From NCBI GenBank assembly GCA_947568835.1, contig OX387603.1, positions 8,739,943 to 8,803,942 on the forward strand: DNA of 64,000 bases. Direction: 5' to 3'. Position 1 is the first letter of the stretch. Each line of letters opens with the position of its first letter. Below the pieces are notes generated by a model. The model was not told where the DNA came from and ran no database searches. It saw only the letters and a program-made list of their open reading frames with translations. Below are positions 58,488-64,000 of the stretch, piece after piece. The stretch is from Protonemura montana (lineage: Eukaryota; Arthropoda; Insecta; Plecoptera; Nemouridae). The position numbers were made by a program, and so were the translations under genes.

Positions 58488-58933
58488 AGAACGGTTTCGC
58501 GTGTTGGACACACCGGTTTTCAAGGGATCACCGAAGTTAAGCAGCACTCCTCTGAGTCTAGTATTGGATTGGGGACCATCATGCACATAATAACCAGTTA
58601 TGTTTGGGAGAGATATTTGAGGGATGAAAGTTAATACAGCAACTTAACTCGCCTTGCTTATCAACCTCTCGACAGCATGGATTTATGGAGGAATCCTGTT
58701 GTTCACGCTGGACCGTCCTTGGGAAGGGGCGTTAAGCTGGTGGTCGCTTTGGTAGTCTTCGACAGGATAAGGCTACGTGCGGGCACGAATTTTTCTATCC
58801 TTCCTTCTAGGCTAGGTCAGGTTTATCACCATCCTCATCATCAACCACTTATTTAATCACCGACACTATTAGACTATTGCCACAGTTGTCAAAACAGTTC
58901 GTCGTTAAAAGCCGCAAATCAATAATCAATCAA
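58488..58933 (+). mobile_element. 5S-rRNA-derived SINE, full length reference copy
   Basis: The head is the closest in the window to 5S rRNA: GTGTTGGACACACCGGTTTT, GATCACCGAAGTTAAGCAGC, TATTGGATTGGGGACC. The body follows: CGCCTTGCTTATCAACCTCT, CGACAGCATGGAT, GTCCTTGGGAAGGG, CTAGGCTAGGTCAGG, CACCATCCTCATCATCA, CCGACACTATTAGAC. The tail is TTGTCAAAACAGTTCGTCG followed by AAATCAATAATCAATC. At about 445 bp it defines the element: 5S head of about 90 bp, unrelated body of about 330 bp, ATCA-type tail. Confidence 0.85.
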
Positions 58934-59256
58934 AACAAATCAAAGAATAGTGTTTCCATACCAACAATAAGTATTCGTCTCAACAACCAATTAAAGTTAC
59001 GTTAAGTAACATTCAGTTGTGAATTGATCATCTAAAACTGCACGATCCGCTGCGACCCTCCTGCTTATGTCTGTAGTCTGTCATATGTCTGCGTATGCGT
59101 CTCTACAACCTAACCTAACCTACCCGACTCTCTTGGCATGCTTTGCGCCAACAGCCAGTAGCCTCCGCGTTTGGCGCAAACACATCGAAACTAGCAGAAC
59201 GCGTAATGCTCTAATTGTCGCAATGCACACTGCCGAGTGGAACAGATATGGGAGAA

Positions 59257-59309
<53 letters not shown>

Positions 59310-60042
59310 CACACCCGGGAAATTCCTATAGCGCGGAATAGCGCGCTGGTCGGAAAATGTGCGGGACTAACGATGTTTACACGAGGAAAGCGCGCAACAA
59401 GGCAAGTGCCATTGAATGTGACGCCGGAAAATTGTGAAAAGAAAGCGCGATGAGTGGATGGTGTACGTGCGTTGTTGGTAAGGGGGGGTACGCGACGTTA
59501 CGGTGAAGAGGTTCTTGTCGTGCGCCAAATGTGCAGGGAGATTTGGAACTAAGTTACGAGTTGCTACCGGCAACCGTGATTGGTAAACGTCTTCGCGTTT
59601 GGAGTTTTTCTGCTGTCGGTGAAATAGACAATGTGTTCCTTATGAAGGAAGATTTCTTGGAGCTTCTAAGGAATGTTTTCTTTCCGGTTCAGGAATTCGC
59701 ACATGAAGACGTGGAATACTGCCGGAATACTTTACTTTGGGACAACTAGTCACTGCAAAGCAACAACGAATTGAAGAATTCACCGGTTACAGCCGACTTT
59801 GCACTGGAATGATATCTCTCGCTATGAAGAACCGAGCGAGTTTCTTAGTCTTGGTTTTCTACGACATTCTCAACTACTAGTACTAGAAATTTGAGCAATA
59901 GTCATAGCGACTTTCAAGTTTCAATCAAATGCAGTGAAGTTAAGATGTTTTTTGTGAGTTACAATCTTCACTTAGTGGGGAATCTGGCAATACGTGGACC
60001 CACAAGAATACCCATAGTATACTGAAAGTTCCGTAGACTTAC
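58934..60042. other. Spacer or intron with (GA)n microsatellite
   Basis: A (GA)n tract of about 21 units lies at 59263-59305. A short AACCTAACCTAACC run lies at 59107-59121. No exon was supported. Confidence 0.5.
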
Positions 60043-60355
60043 ATGATTCGCCGCCAGGAGGTCCTCTCGGCTTTCCGTCAACGCCCCATTCCTCTTCTGC
60101 AACAAACAGGACAAAGAAACTCGTGTCAGAGCGCGTGGATTGCAACAGGGACGTCGCCGAACGACCAGCATAAAAACACAAGATGTAATAATCATAAAGC
60201 AGTTGCTCCTGCCGTCGCAGCGTAGACCCTAGGAGAAGCGTCGAGATGGACTCGGACATGAGCCGATTGAAACGGAGGCGCGAACGAACCGACAGCGTCG
60301 TAAAGTGGGTCTCGAAGGGGTCGTCGGGAAGGCCAACATCGAACTGCCCGGGAAA
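60043..60355 (-). CDS. Probable coding exon, possibly an upstream exon of the SRCIN1-like gene
   Basis: On the minus strand a strong pyrimidine-rich acceptor (CCCACCTATATCGACAG) ends at 60356 and a perfect donor (CAT|GTAAGT) follows at 60042. The phase-0 frame is open for 104 codons. It starts FPGQFDVGLPDDPFETHF, then TTLSVRSRLRFNRLMSESIS, and ends EEEWGVDGKPRGPPGGES. About three quarters of the first 42 codons end in G or C, which favours this strand and frame. It ends in phase 1, exactly what the exon at 38803-38960 needs. The middle (about 60100-60190) is AT-richer, with a good acceptor TTTGTTGCAG at 60097, so it may be two exons, the second being 60043-60096. The peptide is not one I can assign to a family. 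Confidence 0.45.
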
Positions 60356-63300
60356 CTGTCGATATAGGTGGGTGGGAGATGGAAAAAGGGGAAGATCCAA
60401 AATGAGTGGTATTTTGAGGGATGGTGTTGAAAATGTCATGGGAAATGTAATTAAAAAATGTGGGTGTGGTCAGACTTAAATTAAGCCTAAGCACTTAATA
60501 AGCACTTAAATGTATAATATTCTTAAGTTATTATAACCATCTTGGCTTTTACAGGAGGACTAAACATTCTTATTGCGTACTGGCACGGTCGTAAAAAACT
60601 TTCTTTCCCTCGCCAGGAAATGAAGCTACAAAATAGTTTGTTGACAATAATTTCGAAATGCCACAATATACATTGTCACACATCAAAAGCAATTTGCATG
60701 ACGTAACAGTCGCGCGTGGAAGTAAAAAATGCAAGAGCGTTCTCTCCACAAAACTTTTGTATACCGAAGTTACGACCGACCCCTGGCGTCGGGCAAAAGT
60801 GTATCGGAGAATTTCCTGTTTTTACTGCGCACATTTCGACCATGTATGCACCCACTAAAAACAGACAGAAATAATTCCACGTGCTTGTGATCGGAGCTAT
60901 TGCTGTGACCAACCCTAAGTGGTTGTGTCCCTAATTGGGTCAAACTGGCCGGGGGCAACCTGGGCGCCCATTACGGGTGTCCAATGGGATGTGGGCGGTC
61001 TTTTTTCAAGAGGGTACAACTTTGCTAGAAATCACTTCTGACCTTTTTGTTATCCCCGGGCAGAATCGTTACCACCGACATGTTTAAGCCTAGGGTTTAG
61101 ATGAGGCATGTACGAATTTCAGCCCTTGTAGAGTGAGCGCATTTTTACTCGGTGAAATTTATGCCGAACATTAATGTAGCGAAACATTAAGGGGCATAAA
61201 AAATTCAGAAGTGGGCTGACAACCTGTTAGCAAATGCAAAAACACTTGGCGGAAACAAAAATTGCCCCCCATCTCCTTTCAGGTTGCTGGTAAAATGTCT
61301 TACGGTGTTCTGAGTAAAAACAAATTTAAATCAAGGTAAATATGCTTTAGCAGCATGAACCAAGTTCATAACGAGTACAGCTGTGAGTGAATGATAACAA
61401 TAATTATGCCTTAATTTTACCAAAAATGGCGAGGATAACAATAGTAACAATAAATGTAAAATAAAATTTGATACATTTACATATACACAATCAATGGTAA
61501 GATTAAGATCCTTATTAAGGTAATTATTCTCACATATACGAATCACGTTAAAAAAAAACTCCGAAGTGATTCTTTCAAGTTAAAATAAGTGAATTTTTCC
61601 GAAGGACTAATAACAAAGAAGGAGATTCTTCTCTGTCACTACCGCATGCAAGACGATGCGTACTCTCTTTTTCCCAACAAAGTAGATAATTAACAATAAA
61701 CAAACAAAAACATCCAAAAGAGTCGAGGCTACAAAGAATTATTAAAAATCTTCCGACACCGCCTCCGGTGTAATACCTCCACGGCGTCGTTTTTTAGCTT
61801 CATTCGGCGCGCATTCTTTAACAACGACGCCGACGTCGCCGTGGTCCGAAGTTCTACGCAATGTAGTGCCTGAAACGGTGCTTGTTTCCCTTGCCGCTAC
61901 GGAGATGGATAATAAAATTAAGTAGCATATTGCTATACCCGTTGATTTGTGTGACTGGACGATAGATTTCCATTATTTACAAGAGAAAGAGAGAAATCTT
62001 GCATGCCGATTGAAAGTTATAAAGTGTCAAAGCGTAAAAGGAACATTTGTAGTCTTGTGATTAACGGTTCACTAAACTTAATTCCCAAACAATGCCGTTT
62101 TTGACCAGATTGAGAATTAACCAGCAAATTGCTTATCAGTCATGTTGACACCTTGCATATAATGTTCTGTCCCTTCACATGATCGTATGCTAAACAAATG
62201 CCGCTGTAGGCTCCTTAAGTTCTGCGTACACAGCACCTGGAAAATCCACTAGGATGGTATTCCAGGCCAACGGAAGAACGCCGTCACAGAACGCCGCAGG
62301 ATTATGTCATCCTTGACATAGCCGTCGTCTACGTCGTCTTCTTATTGCAGCTAGCGAAGGATTGGCAGTAATTGTACGAGGAAATAGCGCTTGGTGGAAA
62401 AGCCGACGGCTTAGATTTCCCAAGCCAAAGCATTTTCTCCGTAGACGTGCGGGAACGAGAACTCAACGGACAACAATGTATTGGACGCGCGGGTTTGTGG
62501 CGAAAAGAACTGTGACAGGTTGTGCTGATATCGTGGTGAGATTTCTAGGTAGGTGCGGATATAAAATGAAGGAATAATTTTTAAATAATGCAACGCAAAT
62601 AAGAAGGGGTGAATGGCGAGGTGCTTTAGTTTCCAGGTCATGTTCTCTGGATAGTGGGCCAGGAGACGGGAGAAGTTAGAACTGAAGAGCTTGCCCTCAT
62701 GGCTATGCAATATTGCTAGAAATAGCGAACCAATCTTGAAAGATACATGCTCTGCATAGGATTGCCAGAATTGAGAAGAAACATAGAAGCCCGACGTTTC
62801 ATTTCTTTGTGAACCGATCTGTGATCCCATGTACTTTCAACCAAATTGGATGCCAAAGGACAAAAAAAGACTTATCTGTTACATAAACTTTCGAAAATTC
62901 CCAAATTGATTCCTATTTATGTGACCGTGGTGAAAATGTATCTCTTACTAGCATGCAACATGGCCAGACCAACAAATCTTTCAAGACTCTTTTCATGAAA
63001 ACACCACACAAAGGGCGAAACAAACTTTTAAGTAATCCAATTTGATCAACTCCACGGTATACCTTTAACTATTGCCAATGCGGTCGACGACAAATGAAAC
63101 GAGATTAAAAAAATATACATCACCGACTCCACGATCACCGTCTACTACACAACTCCCGTATCAATTCACCTCCGAAAACGAAAGTCCTAACAGCTGAAGT
63201 CACATAAACCCAAGCCATTTTCCCCGGAGTTTAAACACTGTTCATATGCCATCATACAAGCGGCCACATTACAGCGCGTAAAAACCTGCTATACCCAACC

Positions 63301-64000
63301 AAAACAATCTAATTCATCATTTTGCACAACCTCATTCGCAAAACCTAATTTACCCGAGCCAAGAACATAGCGTGCGTGTAATGGCACTACCAACATTTTC
63401 AAAGTCCCACACTATCAGGGGTTTTGTGCAGCCTTAGAGGTAGTCTAACATTGACACATGCGTGTAAGACAAGGCAAGGCGCTCCTTGCAGTCTAATAAG
63501 ATAGCGTACATGGTTGGTTGGTATAATGCTCATATAAATGCAGGGGCATATCGCCCTGAAGGTGATATGTCTTCGTTAATGAGTTGTTGCTGTTAGCGAG
63601 TACATGGGTTTATGTACGGTGTAAGGGGATGCTGGGGTGTACAGGGTAGATATTCTAACGTTATGACTCATGAGGATGGGCGCAGACGAGTGAGCAGCTT
63701 GAAATGTGCAAAACTTGGAGCTTGGAGTGGACGGTTTTTGTTTTGCATGAAAGGAGTGCCCTAGTGTATATAGAAAATATATTAAATTTTCATGTAGCTG
63801 GTGTTCTGCAGATGTGAGAATGTTTGTAAGAAATTCTTAGACAATGGAAATTTGCATGGCACATGGCTTTTCTTGGCTTGTCTATAAAATATTTCTTGTA
63901 AGGAAATGTGCCTGTTTTAATCGACACATGACATCGGTAAAATGAAATTACAAGTTACTGTAAAATATGAAATCGTAATGGCAATGGATGGATGAAGTAC
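60356..64000. other. Spacer or intron with no supportable gene
   Basis: AT-rich. The longest ORF, 62411-62830 (minus), lacks coding-type codon bias and any recognisable domain. Nothing else was supported. Confidence 0.45.

Noticed and set aside
58488-58590. Functional 5S rRNA gene
   Set aside because: Only the promoter region of 5S is present, with shared family changes and no 5S 3' half; it is a SINE head.
62220-62345. Possible DNA transposon fragment with an Arg-rich start
   Set aside because: The Arg run comes from a simple repeat-like GTCGTCTTCTT tract and no transposase motif follows.
62411-62830. 139-codon minus-strand ORF
   Set aside because: There is no splice context, no recognisable domain and no G/C-ending codon preference. 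It overlaps a plus-strand ORF of similar quality.
1-64000. Retrovirus-like, LTR, Polinton or toxin remnants; CRISPR arrays; operons
   Set aside because: No paired long terminal repeats, capsid, integrase or protease-like frames, no spaced direct-repeat array and no bacterial-type gene organisation were seen.

Overview
This is a stretch of animal nuclear DNA, most likely arthropod. It is AT-rich, gene-poor, and made of short GC-richer exons with GT/AG splice sites separated by long introns and spacers. The arthropod call rests on a recognisable SRCIN1/KIAA1217-type gene, a secreted pentraxin, scattered AGGTT/AACCT motifs, and SINEs. I cannot name the species. No bacterial features, CRISPR array, retrovirus or LTR element were seen.

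Layout. (1) Positions 1-1525, plus strand: the last two coding exons and 3' UTR of a gene that begins outside the window; I do not recognise its product. (2) 1526-23640: about 22 kb with no supportable gene, holding several copies of a 5S-rRNA-derived SINE, an miRNA-sized hairpin and possible RFX X-box motifs. (3) 23645-30901, plus strand: a complete four-exon gene for a 619-residue secreted pentraxin. It has a TATA box, a signal peptide, the exact pentraxin signature HSCQSWNS, and paired AATAAA signals. About 300 low-complexity residues with four basic cleavage-type sites interrupt its domain before the last strands. (4) 32058-38960, minus strand: five phase-compatible exons, including a 24-nt microexon, of the SRCIN1 (p140Cap) / KIAA1217 (sickle tail) family, covering the AIP3 domain. 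A further minus-strand exon at 60043-60355 has the phase expected of an upstream exon. The 3' part of this gene was not found. (5) 39000-64000: long intron or spacer with SINEs, a LINE 3' end, a GC-rich promoter-like block and a few weak candidate exons.

The two main genes converge: the pentraxin runs rightward and the SRCIN1-like gene runs leftward, about 1.2 kb apart at their nearest known parts. If the missing 3' exons of the SRCIN1-like gene lie to the left, the pentraxin gene is nested in one of its introns. The proteins themselves have no obvious shared pathway: one is a secreted lectin-fold protein, the other a cytoplasmic scaffold that in vertebrates links Src/Csk signalling to actin and microtubule ends.

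The repeat population is dominated by one SINE family whose head is a modified 5S rRNA promoter region (about 12 copies or fragments). One tRNA-headed SINE lies directly against a splice donor of the pentraxin gene. Other repeats are a palindromic foldback, a short TIR element, a non-LTR retrotransposon 3' end and several microsatellites.
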